The translations under genes were made by a program, and so were the position numbers. Below, piece after piece: positions 19,594-27,887 of a stretch of 64,000 nucleotides of DNA. A model generated the notes under the pieces. It was not told the DNA's origin and searched no databases. It saw nothing but the letters and a program-made list of their open reading frames with translations. The stretch comes from Nitrosomonas sp. (GTDB lineage Bacteria > Pseudomonadota > Gammaproteobacteria > Burkholderiales > Nitrosomonadaceae): contig JADKHF010000010.1 of assembly GCA_016721865.1 (NCBI GenBank), positions 1-64,000 of the forward strand. The letters run 5' to 3'. The stretch's first letter is position 1; every line of letters begins with the position of its first letter.

Positions 19594-20038
19594 TTAGAAG
19601 CAATGTTTCTTATCGGGATCAACGCTGCAGGACCAACGTAAGTGATGAGTTCCAGCGATTTTATTTACTAGATATTCAGCTTTTAATTGTTTATTTTGTT
19701 CGGTAGTTAGAGAAACTTTCTCCGGAATAAAACGCTCTTGACTCCAGAATCTGATTCTGCAGAATTCGGCATCGGGAGGGACAAATTCTATTGATAGCAG
19801 CGCTATAAATAGTTTTATCTGTATAAACACTATGGTCAATAAGTACCATGTGAACGAATTTTCCAGAAGTGCCTATCTCAAGAGAACGAACAACCCGCCA
19901 CCCATTACCGCTCTCCAATTGTACTGAAGACTCAGCAGCAGGTTCATTGTGCGCGTGCTCTTCCCCTTCATGGGAGAAGACACTATACGACATGGTAAGT
20001 GTCAATAAAAATAAAATGCTTGATAATAGTTTGTACAT
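19594..20038 (-). CDS. Small secreted protein with His-rich N-terminus (frameshifted as read)
   Basis: From ATG 20038 a clear signal peptide (MYKLLSSILFLLTLTMSYSVFS) is followed by HEGEEHAHNEPAAESS, a possible metal-binding stretch, and GWRVVRSLEIGTSGKFVHMVLI. The frame breaks near 19780-19800. The other frame then gives FVPPDAEFCRIRFWSQERFI, VSLTTEQNKQLKAEYLVNKI and HHLRWSCSVDPDKKHCF to the stop at 19594. Together about 148 residues. I do not recognise the family; a periplasmic protein with up to four cysteines is all that can be said. Confidence 0.55.
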
Positions 20039-20570
20039 AAGTTCTCCCTGGCAAATGCCAATTCATTATTTATAAATGTAGAATTCTTATTCTGTGTTAA
20101 CACATTGCTTCCAGATCAATTTTTTCTTTTGCTGGATAATTCTTGCAGCGGGGCAGTATACTCGAAATTCAGTTTTTGGACATTATTGATAATCTGGTTT
20201 TACTTGATAACGCGTAAAAGTAATAAACCAGTTGATCAGCATAAGGATTTTCCTGGATATATCCAATTGCTGACCAATGCGATTGCGTCTGCTGTCATAG
20301 TGGTTAATGTTTGCATCAAGCAGGCGATTAATTAATGTGACTAAAATGAACTTTTATCATGACAGTCGAAAGACTGAGAAGCAAAACGCCTGTTCTGGAT
20401 TTCTGTCACGGTCATAAGATAACTCGCATTTTTGGGGGAATATATTATCTGGATAGCGATAAGCCCCATCGCTTGGTTCTCTCGTAGAATATTTACCCAT
20501 TATTATTTTGGCTAAAAATGCACATATCATTTGTAGCAGCTAGCTGTTTCGGTTAGAATCCGCTCTTCCC
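20039..20570. other. Intergenic, no convincing gene
   Basis: The stretch between the secreted protein's start and tRNA-Val. A 76-codon frame from TTG at 20105 is hydrophobic but has no recognisable family or good ribosome-binding site, so I leave it out. The promoter of tRNA-Val should lie in 20500-20565 but I cannot mark it firmly. Confidence 0.4.
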
Positions 20571-20647
20571 AGGCGCGTAGCTCAGTTGGTTAGAGCACCA
20601 CCTTGACATGGTGGGGGTCGTTGGTTCGAATCCAATCGCGCCTACCA
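20571..20647 (+). tRNA. tRNA-Val(GAC)
   Basis: A 77-nt tRNA: acceptor AGGCGCG pairs with CGCGCCT, D arm GTAGCTCAGTTGGTTAGAGC, anticodon stem ACCACC..GGTGG around TTGACAT (anticodon GAC), T arm TTGGTTCGAATCCAA, and encoded CCA at 20645-20647. Standalone gene; nothing suggests an integrated element next to it. Confidence 0.95.
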
Positions 20648-20948
20648 GTTTCTGGTTATTGCCATTCTGTTATTTTCAATTTAATCCAGTTAAGAATCAT
20701 AGGCATATGCGTACTTATCGATGCATTGTTCGCTGCACTGATCGGATTTAAGTTGTTGTGTTAAGAATGCTGCTCTGCGAATTCCAAAAATCGATCAAAT
20801 GATAATGAAACTAACCCCGTTTCTTTAGACTCAATAATTAAAATAATCAGCGGCAGATTAGTTGATTTTCATGAAATTCGTGTTTAAAGAAACCGCGTCC
20901 GATGAAAATATTGAAAATTAGATGTTTCAAGTCACCAGGAGAGAATCT
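20648..20948. other. Intergenic, nothing recognised
   Basis: A 301-bp AT-rich spacer between tRNA-Val and creA. I see no gene, RNA or repeat in it, apart from the AGGAGAG ribosome-binding site of creA near 20936. Confidence 0.4.
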
Positions 20949-21449
20949 ATGCAATGTCAGGTAAAAACTAAAAAACGGAACGCATTGAATGCCTTGTTGA
21001 TTCTGATCATAATTTTATTAACACCCAGCATCGGTGTGGCTGAGCAAATTGGTAGTGTTTCAACCAAATTCAAGATGCTGGGAGCCAACGATAAGATTGT
21101 GATTGAAGCATTTGATGATCCTGATATTGCTGGAGCGACTTGTTATTTAAGCCGAGCCAAAACCGGAGGAGTCAGTGGTGTAGTGGGGATTGCTGAAGAT
21201 ACTTCGGATGCCTCTATTGCCTGCCGTCAGATTGGACCGATTTCTTTGCCGGAGAAGGTCAAGAATGGCGAGGAAGATGGTAAAGAAGTTTTTAAAAAAA
21301 GCACATCACTATTGTTCAAGTCATTACAAGTCGTTCGATTTTATGATGCAAAAAGAAATGTTCTGGTTTATTTGACTTATAGCGATCGAATTATCGAAGG
21401 TTCGCCTAAAAATAGTATTTCAATTATTCCGATTACGCCATGGCATTGA
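20949..21449 (+). CDS. creA: CreA family periplasmic protein
   Basis: I choose ATG 20949 because AGGAGAG precedes it by 6 bases; an upstream ATG at 20922 has no such site. A signal peptide (LNALLILIIILLTPSIGVAE) leads to IGSVSTKFKMLGANDKIVIE, DDPDIAGATCYLSRAKTGG, EDTSDASIACRQIGPI and VVRFYDAKRNVLVYLTYSD, the conserved CreA (DUF1456-type, ~150 residue) text with two conserved cysteines. Function unknown; in E. coli it lies near creBCD but no such genes are present here. Confidence 0.9.
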   Translation: MQCQVKTKKRNALNALLILIIILLTPSIGVAEQIGSVSTKFKMLGANDKIVIEAFDDPDIAGATCYLSRAKTGGVSGVVGIAEDTSDASIACRQIGPISLPEKVKNGEEDGKEVFKKSTSLLFKSLQVVRFYDAKRNVLVYLTYSDRIIEGSPKNSISIIPITPWH

Positions 21450-21577
21450 TAGAATTGCTGTGTGGCAGACAAGGAATATAAAATAAATGTTTTCGAGCAA
21501 TGGTATTTAAGGGTTCCTAATATTATAATGCTTGGTTATTTCTTACCAATTGCTTTCATAGACTAACATTATCTTTC

Positions 21578-22831
21578 ATGCAGTTATTCGCCTTTGGTAT
21601 TAATCACAATACTGCGCCGCTGGATGTGCGTGAGCAGGTTACTTTCCCTGAAAATACAATGGAGCACGCATTACGTGACTTGGTTGGGCGGAACCCCATC
21701 AAAGAAGCGGCTATTGTATCCACCTGTAATCGTACCGAAGTTTATTGCTGTACCGATAAACCGGAAGACGCCATGATCTGGTTGGCGGATTTTCATCATC
21801 TCCAGACCGGTGAGCTGGATCCCTATTTATACAAGTTTCCTCGCGAGCAAGCTGTAAAACATGCATTCCGCGTTGCCAGCGGACTGGATTCTATGGTACT
21901 GGGTGAACCGCAAATACTGGGTCAGTTAAAAAGTGCTGTGAAATCAGCAGAACATGCGGGTACTCTGGGTTTAATGTTGCATAAACTGTTTCAACGAACA
22001 TTTTATGTTGCCAAGGAAGTTCGTACCTCGACTGAGATTGGTACCAGTTCGGTATCGATGGCTGCTGCTGCTGCGCGGTTGGCTGAACGGATTTTTGGCG
22101 ATATTGGTGATCAGCGAGTGTTGTTTATCGGTGCCGGGGAAATGATTGAGTTATGTGCTAATCACTTTGCCGCACGTAATCCAAAGAAAATTACCGTGGC
22201 TAACCGTACAGCGGAACGTGCTGAAGCATTGGCCAGTCGTTTTAACGCACAGGCTATTACCCTGAGCGATTTACCTGAACAATTGGCACTGCATGACATA
22301 GTTGTAACCTGTACGGCAAGTCCATTGCCCATACTCGGTAAAGGCATGGTAGAGCGCGCTATCAAGATACGAAAGCATCGGCCTATATTCATCGTGGATT
22401 TGGCCGTGCCGCGCGATGTTGAATCTGAAGTGGCGGAGTTGGATGACGTATTTCTCTACTATGTCGATGATTTATCCGAAATCGTAAAAGAAGGTCTGGA
22501 TTCGCGTCAAAGTGCGGTTGCTCAGGCTGAAACCATTATTGATTACAATGTGGTGGATTTTATGCGCTGGCTGGCGACACGTGAAATGGTTCCGACCATT
22601 CGTGCACTACGGGACCAGGGAGAGCGTTATCGTCGCCATGAACTGGCGCGTGCAAACAAACTACTGGAGAAAGGCGAAGATCCCAAGAAAGTTATTGAAT
22701 CTCTTAGTAATAGTCTAACTAATAAATTCTTGCATGTGCCTTCCAGTGTGTTGAATCATGCAACGGCTGATGAACGCGAGGAATTAGTCGAGTTGATTAA
22801 TCGACTCTACCAATTGCATCGCCCACAATGA
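21578..22831 (+). CDS. hemA: Glutamyl-tRNA reductase HemA
   Basis: HemA reduces glutamyl-tRNA(Glu) to glutamate-1-semialdehyde, the entry step of tetrapyrrole synthesis by the C5 pathway. The 417-residue protein is intact: MQLFAFGINHNTAPLDVRE, the nucleophilic cysteine in AAIVSTCNRTEVYC, SGLDSMVLGEPQILGQLK, the NADPH domain VLFIGAGEMIELCA, and VDLAVPRDVE. Its stop overlaps the prfA ATG (ATGA at 22828). hemA-prfA-prmC is a common gammaproteobacterial and betaproteobacterial order. Confidence 0.97.
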   Translation: MQLFAFGINHNTAPLDVREQVTFPENTMEHALRDLVGRNPIKEAAIVSTCNRTEVYCCTDKPEDAMIWLADFHHLQTGELDPYLYKFPREQAVKHAFRVASGLDSMVLGEPQILGQLKSAVKSAEHAGTLGLMLHKLFQRTFYVAKEVRTSTEIGTSSVSMAAAAARLAERIFGDIGDQRVLFIGAGEMIELCANHFAARNPKKITVANRTAERAEALASRFNAQAITLSDLPEQLALHDIVVTCTASPLPILGKGMVERAIKIRKHRPIFIVDLAVPRDVESEVAELDDVFLYYVDDLSEIVKEGLDSRQSAVAQAETIIDYNVVDFMRWLATREMVPTIRALRDQGERYRRHELARANKLLEKGEDPKKVIESLSNSLTNKFLHVPSSVLNHATADEREELVELINRLYQLHRPQ

Positions 22832-23907
22832 ACAGGAATATCACAGAAAGGCTCACTCGTTTGAGTGTGCGTTTGGAAGAATTGAATCAATTGCTGAGCA
22901 GCGAATCTGTGACAGCTAATCTGGATAACTACCGCAAGCTCACACGGGAACATTCTGAAATTGTTCCGATTGTTGAACTCTACCGCGCTTATCAGCTCAG
23001 TGAGCGCGACATACAAACCGCACGGGAAATGCATGCCGATCTGGAAATGCGTTCTTTTGCGGAAGCTGAAATACAAGCTGGCAAAGAAAAGCTTGTAATG
23101 CTTGAATCGGAAATTCAGAAGCAACTACTCCCGAAAGATCCCAATGATGAACGAAATATTTTCCTGGAAATACGTGCAGGAACTGGGGGAGATGAATCCG
23201 CTCTATTTGCCGGTAACTTGTTTCGTATGTATTCCCGTTTTGCGGAAAGACGCGGCTGGCAGGTTGAGATTATTTCACAAAGCTTGTCTGATATCGGTGG
23301 TTATAAAGAGATTATCGCCAAAATTATTGGGCAGGGCGCGTACTCCCGGCTTAAATTCGAATCCGGCGGCCACCGCGTTCAACGTGTACCCGTTACCGAA
23401 ACACAAGGACGCGTGCATACCTCAACGTGTACCGTGGCTGTAATGCCGGAGGCGGATGAAGTCAGTGAAGTGGTGCTGAATCCTTCCGAGCTGCGTATTG
23501 ATACTTACCGTGCGTCTGGTGCGGGTGGCCAGCACATTAATAAAACCGATTCGGCTGTACGCATAACGCATTTGCCGACCGGTATTGTCGTGGAGTGTCA
23601 GGATGGGCGTTCGCAACACAAAAACAAAGCGCAAGCGCTGAGTGTGCTGGCCGCACGTATACATGACAAACAAATGCGGGCACAGCATGCCGAACAGGCC
23701 GCCACCAGAAAATCACTGGTAGGCACTGGCGAGCGGTCGGAACGGATTCGTACTTATAATTTTCCTCAAGGGCGTGTGACGGATCATCGAATTAATCTGA
23801 CGCTCTATAAAATGGATCAGATTATGGATGGTGACATCGATGAACTATGTTCGGCATTAATGGCTGAACATCAGGCAGAACTACTGGCAGCTTCGGTCCA
23901 AGAGTAG
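22828..23907 (+). CDS. prfA: Peptide chain release factor 1
   Basis: RF1 reads UAA and UAG and triggers peptide release. The intact 359-residue protein has LEIRAGTGGDESALFAGNLF, the codon-recognition region with RVPVTETQGRVHTS (the PxT motif typical of RF1), and the catalytic GGQ in ASGAGGQHINKTDSAVR. It overlaps hemA by 4 bases, and its glutamine is the substrate of PrmC encoded 36 bp downstream. Confidence 0.97.
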   Translation: MNRNITERLTRLSVRLEELNQLLSSESVTANLDNYRKLTREHSEIVPIVELYRAYQLSERDIQTAREMHADLEMRSFAEAEIQAGKEKLVMLESEIQKQLLPKDPNDERNIFLEIRAGTGGDESALFAGNLFRMYSRFAERRGWQVEIISQSLSDIGGYKEIIAKIIGQGAYSRLKFESGGHRVQRVPVTETQGRVHTSTCTVAVMPEADEVSEVVLNPSELRIDTYRASGAGGQHINKTDSAVRITHLPTGIVVECQDGRSQHKNKAQALSVLAARIHDKQMRAQHAEQAATRKSLVGTGERSERIRTYNFPQGRVTDHRINLTLYKMDQIMDGDIDELCSALMAEHQAELLAASVQE

Positions 23908-23943
23908 TTAACCTTGCAGTTAATTATTCTTTAATGTGAGGAT

Positions 23944-24783
23944 ATGCAATCAGAAACCATAACACAGGCATTAACAACGGCGTGCCGAGAGATCGATCGA
24001 GTAGATGCACGATTACTGTTGCAGCATGTGTTAGGTGTTGATCATGCTTTTTTACTGACTTATCCGGATCAAGTACTCACTTCGCAACAGACTGATAAAT
24101 TTTCCCGTTTGGTTAAGCAGCGTATCGATGGCATACCGGTTGCCTATCTGATTGGGAAGCGAGACTTTTACGATCTGACTTTTAAAGTCACTGAAGCGGT
24201 TTTAATCCCCCGCCCGGAGACTGAGTTGCTGGTTGAATTGGCATTGAAACTAATACCGGACAATCAGTTTTGTAAGATACTGGATTTGGGAACGGGCAGC
24301 GGTGCGGTCGCTATTACCCTCGCAAAGCTTCGCCCGCAATGCAAAGTAACTGCAGTTGATTTGTCATCGGATGCTATCGCGGTATCTCGATGGAATGCTG
24401 AGAATCTTGAAGTGAATAATATTTATCTTAAAACAGGGAACTGGTTTGATGAACTTTCCGGGGAGAGATTTGATCTGATTGTATCAAATCCGCCCTATGT
24501 GGCAGAAAATGATCCGCACCTGCAACAAGGTGATTTGCGTTTTGAACCACAAATGGCGCTGTCTACTGGTGACAATGGACTGAAGTGTATTCGTCATATT
24601 ATCGCTATGGCACCGGATTATCTTGTCAATAACGGATGGTTGCTGCTGGAGCATGGCTATGATCAAGCCGCTGAGTGCAGACGATTGTTTGGAGATAAGG
24701 ATTTTAGTAATATTTGTTCCTACCCGGATTTGGCTGGCATAATGCGGGTAAGCGGCGGTCAATTGAATTTTATAATGCAGTAG
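23944..24783 (+). CDS. prmC: Release-factor glutamine N5-methyltransferase PrmC
   Basis: PrmC methylates the GGQ glutamine of RF1 and RF2. The 279-residue protein has the SAM-binding motif ILDLGTGSGAVAITLA and the substrate-binding NPPY in IVSNPPYVAENDP, plus the N-terminal helical domain (ARLLLQHVLGVDHAFLLTYPD). ATG 23944 follows GTGAGGAT. Third gene of the hemA-prfA-prmC run. Confidence 0.96.
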   Translation: MQSETITQALTTACREIDRVDARLLLQHVLGVDHAFLLTYPDQVLTSQQTDKFSRLVKQRIDGIPVAYLIGKRDFYDLTFKVTEAVLIPRPETELLVELALKLIPDNQFCKILDLGTGSGAVAITLAKLRPQCKVTAVDLSSDAIAVSRWNAENLEVNNIYLKTGNWFDELSGERFDLIVSNPPYVAENDPHLQQGDLRFEPQMALSTGDNGLKCIRHIIAMAPDYLVNNGWLLLEHGYDQAAECRRLFGDKDFSNICSYPDLAGIMRVSGGQLNFIMQ

Positions 24784-24864
24784 TGTGTCAATGTAGTAAC
24801 TACTGATGCTGTTCTTTGTTTCTGTATAAAAACTTTTGGAATGATCTTTGGAGAAATTAACACT

Positions 24865-25172
24865 ATGAATGTTGAAGATTTAATCGAACAACAAATTACC
24901 ACGCATCCGGTCGTACTCTACATGAAAGGTACCCCAGATCAGCCGCAGTGTGGGTTCTCGGCCAATGCTGTGAATATTCTGAAGGCTTGTGGTGTTGATA
25001 GTATTTTTTCTGTCGATGTGTTGGCAGATCCGGAAATCAGGCAGGGTATTAAGGATTACTCAAACTGGCCACTATTCCCCAGTTGTATGTGAATGGCGAA
25101 TTTATTGGCGGTTCGGATATCGTAACTGAAATGTATCAGTCCGGAGAGTTAAAGAAATTGTTTGAAAACTAA
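24865..25172 (+). CDS. grxD: Monothiol glutaredoxin GrxD (frameshifted as read)
   Basis: A CGFS-type glutaredoxin that carries and delivers Fe-S clusters. ATG 24865 (after GGAGAAAT) gives MNVEDLIEQQITTHPVVLYM, then KGTPDQPQCGFSANAV with the CGFS motif, and DVLADPEIRQGIKDYSNWP. At 25066 the expected CCC is read as CC, throwing the frame; the other frame continues TIPQLYVNGEFIGGSDIV and ends KKLFEN with TAA at 25170-25172. Restoring one C gives 102 residues, the normal length. Confidence 0.95.
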
Positions 25173-25192
25173 TCTCGGTTAAATGATTTAAT

Positions 25193-25235
25193 GATTCAGT
25201 TTATTCATCAGTATGACAGATGAGTAAACTGAATC
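25193..25235. terminator. Bidirectional hairpin between grxD and yqaA-like gene
   Basis: GATTCAGTTTA (25193-25203) and TAAACTGAATC (25225-25235) are perfect inverted copies, extended inward by ATTCATC/GATGAG with one mismatch. The stem separates two convergent genes, so it likely terminates both; it lacks a long T run on the plus side. Confidence 0.6.
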
Positions 25236-25245
25236 ATGCATCCAA

Positions 25246-25665
25246 TCAATTGATTGCTGTAGCAATCGCCCAATAGCGGGCAAACTTACCCACAGCAATA
25301 AACAGCAAGGCCCATAGCCAGTTGGCCCGTAACCAACCGGCAGCCACGCATAATAAATCCCCAATCAGCGGCGCCCAGGATAACAGCAGAATAGGAGTGC
25401 CATGCTGGCGCACCCATTCCAATCCCCGTGTACTGCCTCCCGACTTTTTTAATAATGTTTTTTCATCCGGTAGAAACCGGCCAATCAAATAAGAGCTCAT
25501 ACCGCCCAACGTATTGCCTATAGTTGCCAGAACAAGCGCTTGCCAATGCAGTTCTGGGTATGCCAGCAAGACACCCACAAGTACTGCTTCAGATCCGCCT
25601 GGAAGCAGCGTGGCTGCTAAAAAACTGCTGGTAAATAAGGCTAACAGGCTTGATTGTTCGTCCAT
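25246..25665 (-). CDS. YqaA-type DedA/VTT-domain membrane protein
   Basis: A 139-residue membrane protein starting at ATG 25665 (MDEQSSLLALFTSSFLAATL), which is where family members begin. An upstream ATG at 25782 would add 39 residues that run back through the metR tail and is unlikely. It shows LLPGGSEAVLVGVLLAYPEL, ATIGNTLGGMSSYLIGRFLP and LLLSWAPLIGDLLCVAAGWL, the conserved VTT/SNARE-associated-like blocks of the YqaA branch. Thought to be a lipid or ion transporter or scramblase; substrate unknown. Confidence 0.85.
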   Translation of the reverse strand: MDEQSSLLALFTSSFLAATLLPGGSEAVLVGVLLAYPELHWQALVLATIGNTLGGMSSYLIGRFLPDEKTLLKKSGGSTRGLEWVRQHGTPILLLSWAPLIGDLLCVAAGWLRANWLWALLFIAVGKFARYWAIATAIN

Positions 25666-25741
25666 AGAGCTATTCGGAGTTAAAAAGCTGAATAGTTTAA
25701 CCGGATATTCTGTGAAACTATGAAATAATAGAAACAAGATT

Positions 25742-25830
25742 CTATATTGCTGAATTTTTAGCAGTCTTCTGCCCCACCGCAATAAATTGCTGGATATAGG
25801 GAATGGCTTTATCAGGTTCCCGCATCGCTA
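25742..25830 (-). pseudogene. metR: 3' fragment of metR, cut off by IS630
   Basis: Immediately outside the left end of the IS element the minus strand reads GCG ATG CGG GAA CCT.., that is AMREPDKAIPYIQQFIAVGQ followed by KTAKNSAI and TAG at 25744-25742. Joined through the single target TA to the 5' part ending ..QKLYL (26972), it restores an uninterrupted LysR-type protein of 299 residues. The text matches the C-terminal end of MetR-type regulators (..KTLY.A.R..D....YI..FI). Confidence 0.85.
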
Positions 25831-26969
25831 GTGTCTAATTGTATAAGTTAACGATTGTATTTCTGAGTTGAGCACCTCTTACCTCGCGCTTCCTCCAAAC
25901 AAACGGCGCAGCAGTTTTATTGTAGTGTTTCACGAACGCTTTGATGGCTTGCGTCAGTTGCTCCGTACTTTGGAAGCTTGCCCCATTCAGTGTTTTGCGT
26001 GTAAAGATGCCAAACCAAATTTCTACTTGGTTAAGCCAGCTTGCTGAAGTAGGTGTGAAGTGGAAGTGGACGTTAGGATGACGGCAGCCAGTCATCATTT
26101 CTCTTGTGGGTTGCGTAGTTGTCCAAGATCACGTGAATTTCTTGGTTGACAGGCACCTCAGCCACTACGTCAAAGAAAGGCCTGGAAGTCTGGACGCTTC
26201 TTGACTGCCGTGACCTTGGATTGGATTACGCCAGGGCACGTTCAGCGCGGCAAATAAATCGACGGTCCGTGACGTCTGTACGTGCTTTTGATTCCGCGCA
26301 CGATTTTTCCGCTGCTGGTATGAACGTAGCCAATTTTCCTCTCTAAGGCTGGAATCGATGGCTTTTCATCAATACTCAGAACCAGTGCGTTGGTGGGTGG
26401 CCCCAGGTACAAGCCTATCACATCTGCTGCTTTGGCCGCGAATTCCGGATCAGTACTCACGCACCAAGAACGCATGCGCCGTGGTTGAATGCCCTCCTTG
26501 CGAAGAATGCGCCAGATAGCGTCATCTGACACGCCCAGTGCCTGAGCTAGCGTTCTTCCGTCCCAACTGGAAAGGCCCTTCGGGTGGAGTAAGTTCAAGC
26601 TGTTTGCGTATTCTATCGCGCAAGTCGCTGGCATCGTAGATGGGTGGCTTTGCCACTGCGCGCTCGGTCATGTAACGCCGCGATGCCGCCCTCCATAAAT
26701 CTCTTTGCGCCACATCGCTACCGTATTCGCCTGCAACTTCATGCGTGCCGCAATCTGGTCGTTACGTTCGCCCGCCAGACAGCCCAACACAATCTTTGCA
26801 CGCTCGACCAAACGAGCTTGATCAGTGCGACTAGATCCCAGTCGCTCCAATTCTTTTCGATCCTGATCGCTGCATGTTACCTTTGCTGCTACCCGTGTCA
26901 TGAGAGCCTCCTGCTTACGTTAAACAAACAGGAGATTACTTAAATATAACTATTTATGCAATTAAACAC
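25831..26969 (-). mobile_element. IS630-family insertion sequence inside metR
   Basis: The element is 1139 bp and bounded by TA at 25829-25830 and TA at 26970-26971, the target duplication expected of IS630/Tc1 elements. The ends are imperfect inverted repeats: GTGTCTAATTGTATAAGT on the left and, read inwards from the right, GTGTTTAATTGCATAAAT (15 of 18 match). The transposase fills most of it on the minus strand. Removing the IS and one TA restores metR exactly. Confidence 0.92.
25835..26901 (-). pseudogene. IS630-family transposase (frameshifted as read)
   Basis: From ATG 26901: MTRVAAKVTCSDQDRKELER, RTDQARLVERAKIVLGCLAG, then an N-terminal helix-turn-helix (QIAARMKLQANTVAMWRK). After frame changes the DDE catalytic core appears: ALVLSIDEKPSIPALER (first D), EIHVILDNYATHK (second D) and TSASWLNQVEIWFGIFTRK (E). 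It ends LRNTIVNLYN at 25835. Three or more breaks as read (about 26700, 26590, 26240 and 26100). Whether the element can still move depends on whether these are read errors. Confidence 0.85.
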
Positions 26970-27782
26970 TAGATAGAGCTTCTGATAGAGCCCTTTCTTG
27001 CCAATACGAATTTTATTGAACCGGAGATCTTTGTTTTTAATATCGGCCAGCCATTCCGGAAGTACGCTAACGCCGCGCTTAAGCGCAGTCATTTGCAGCA
27101 TGATTTCCAGCGATTCGATCTGCTTCAGTTTTGCCGGTTCAAGGTGAGCGGGCGTCATGAAATGCGTCAGAATATCCAGTCTTTCCAGTGGTACTGGAAA
27201 AGTTAGCAAGGTTTCTTTGCTCAAAAGCTCAGGGGTGAGGTGTTTACACTCTGCCAGAGAATGGCTGCCCGCTGCCAGCAAAACCAGTTGATACTCTGCC
27301 AGGATTTCATAATCGATCTTTTCTTTTTTGACCAGATCGGGTGTGATCAGAACATCAATGTGATGGTTCAGTAATCCTTCCAGTCCTGAAAACTGGAATT
27401 TTTGTACGATATCAATATCAATGCCGGGCATTTGCTGCATGTATTGCCCAATGACGCCGGTGAGCCATTCAAAGCAGGGGTAGCATTCCACGCCGATACG
27501 CAAAATGCCTTGCCGGCCTTCGCTGTAGGCTTCGAGTGTTCTTTCCGCCTGTGATAATACCGGCAATACTTGATTGGCTACTTCCAATAGCAATACACCC
27601 GCTTGGGTCAGGCGCAGGCTGCGACCTTCGCGTTCCCATAGCGCTACGCCCAATTTCTTTTCGAGATAGCTGATTTGATGCGATAGGGCCGGTTGACTAA
27701 GGCATAGCGCATTAGCAGCTTCAGTGAGTGTGCCGTTTGCATGCAGTGCTTGAATGATTTTCAGGTGACTGTGTTCGATCAT
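26970..27782 (-). pseudogene. metR: 5' part of metR, LysR-type regulator, truncated by IS630
   Basis: LysR-type activator, by position MetR, which with homocysteine as co-inducer activates metE in enterobacteria. MIEHSHLKIIQALHANGTLT begins the helix-turn-helix (TEAANALCLSQPALSHQISYLEKKLG), followed by the effector domain (LRIGVECYPCFEWLTGVIGQ, VLITPDLVKK). As read the protein stops at 280 residues because the last nine (VFNCINSYI) are encoded by the IS end. It lacks the last 28 native residues, now at 25742-25828. It is divergent from metE across 105 bp. I did not find a perfect TGAAnnnnnTTCA MetR box there. Confidence 0.9.
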
Positions 27783-27887
27783 CTATGAGGTAACCTTATT
27801 GGAATATTAAATCTTATCATTATTATTCATTACTCATTGTTCATACAATAGCCGAACTTTTATTATTCTATGAGTGGTGATTGAATC

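Noticed and set aside
20105..20335. Possible 76-residue hydrophobic protein
   Set aside because: TTG start, no ribosome-binding site, no family, in an AT-rich spacer.
27783..27887. MetR operator between metR and metE
   Set aside because: Half-sites TTCA/TGAA occur, but no perfect TGAAnnnnnTTCA could be placed.
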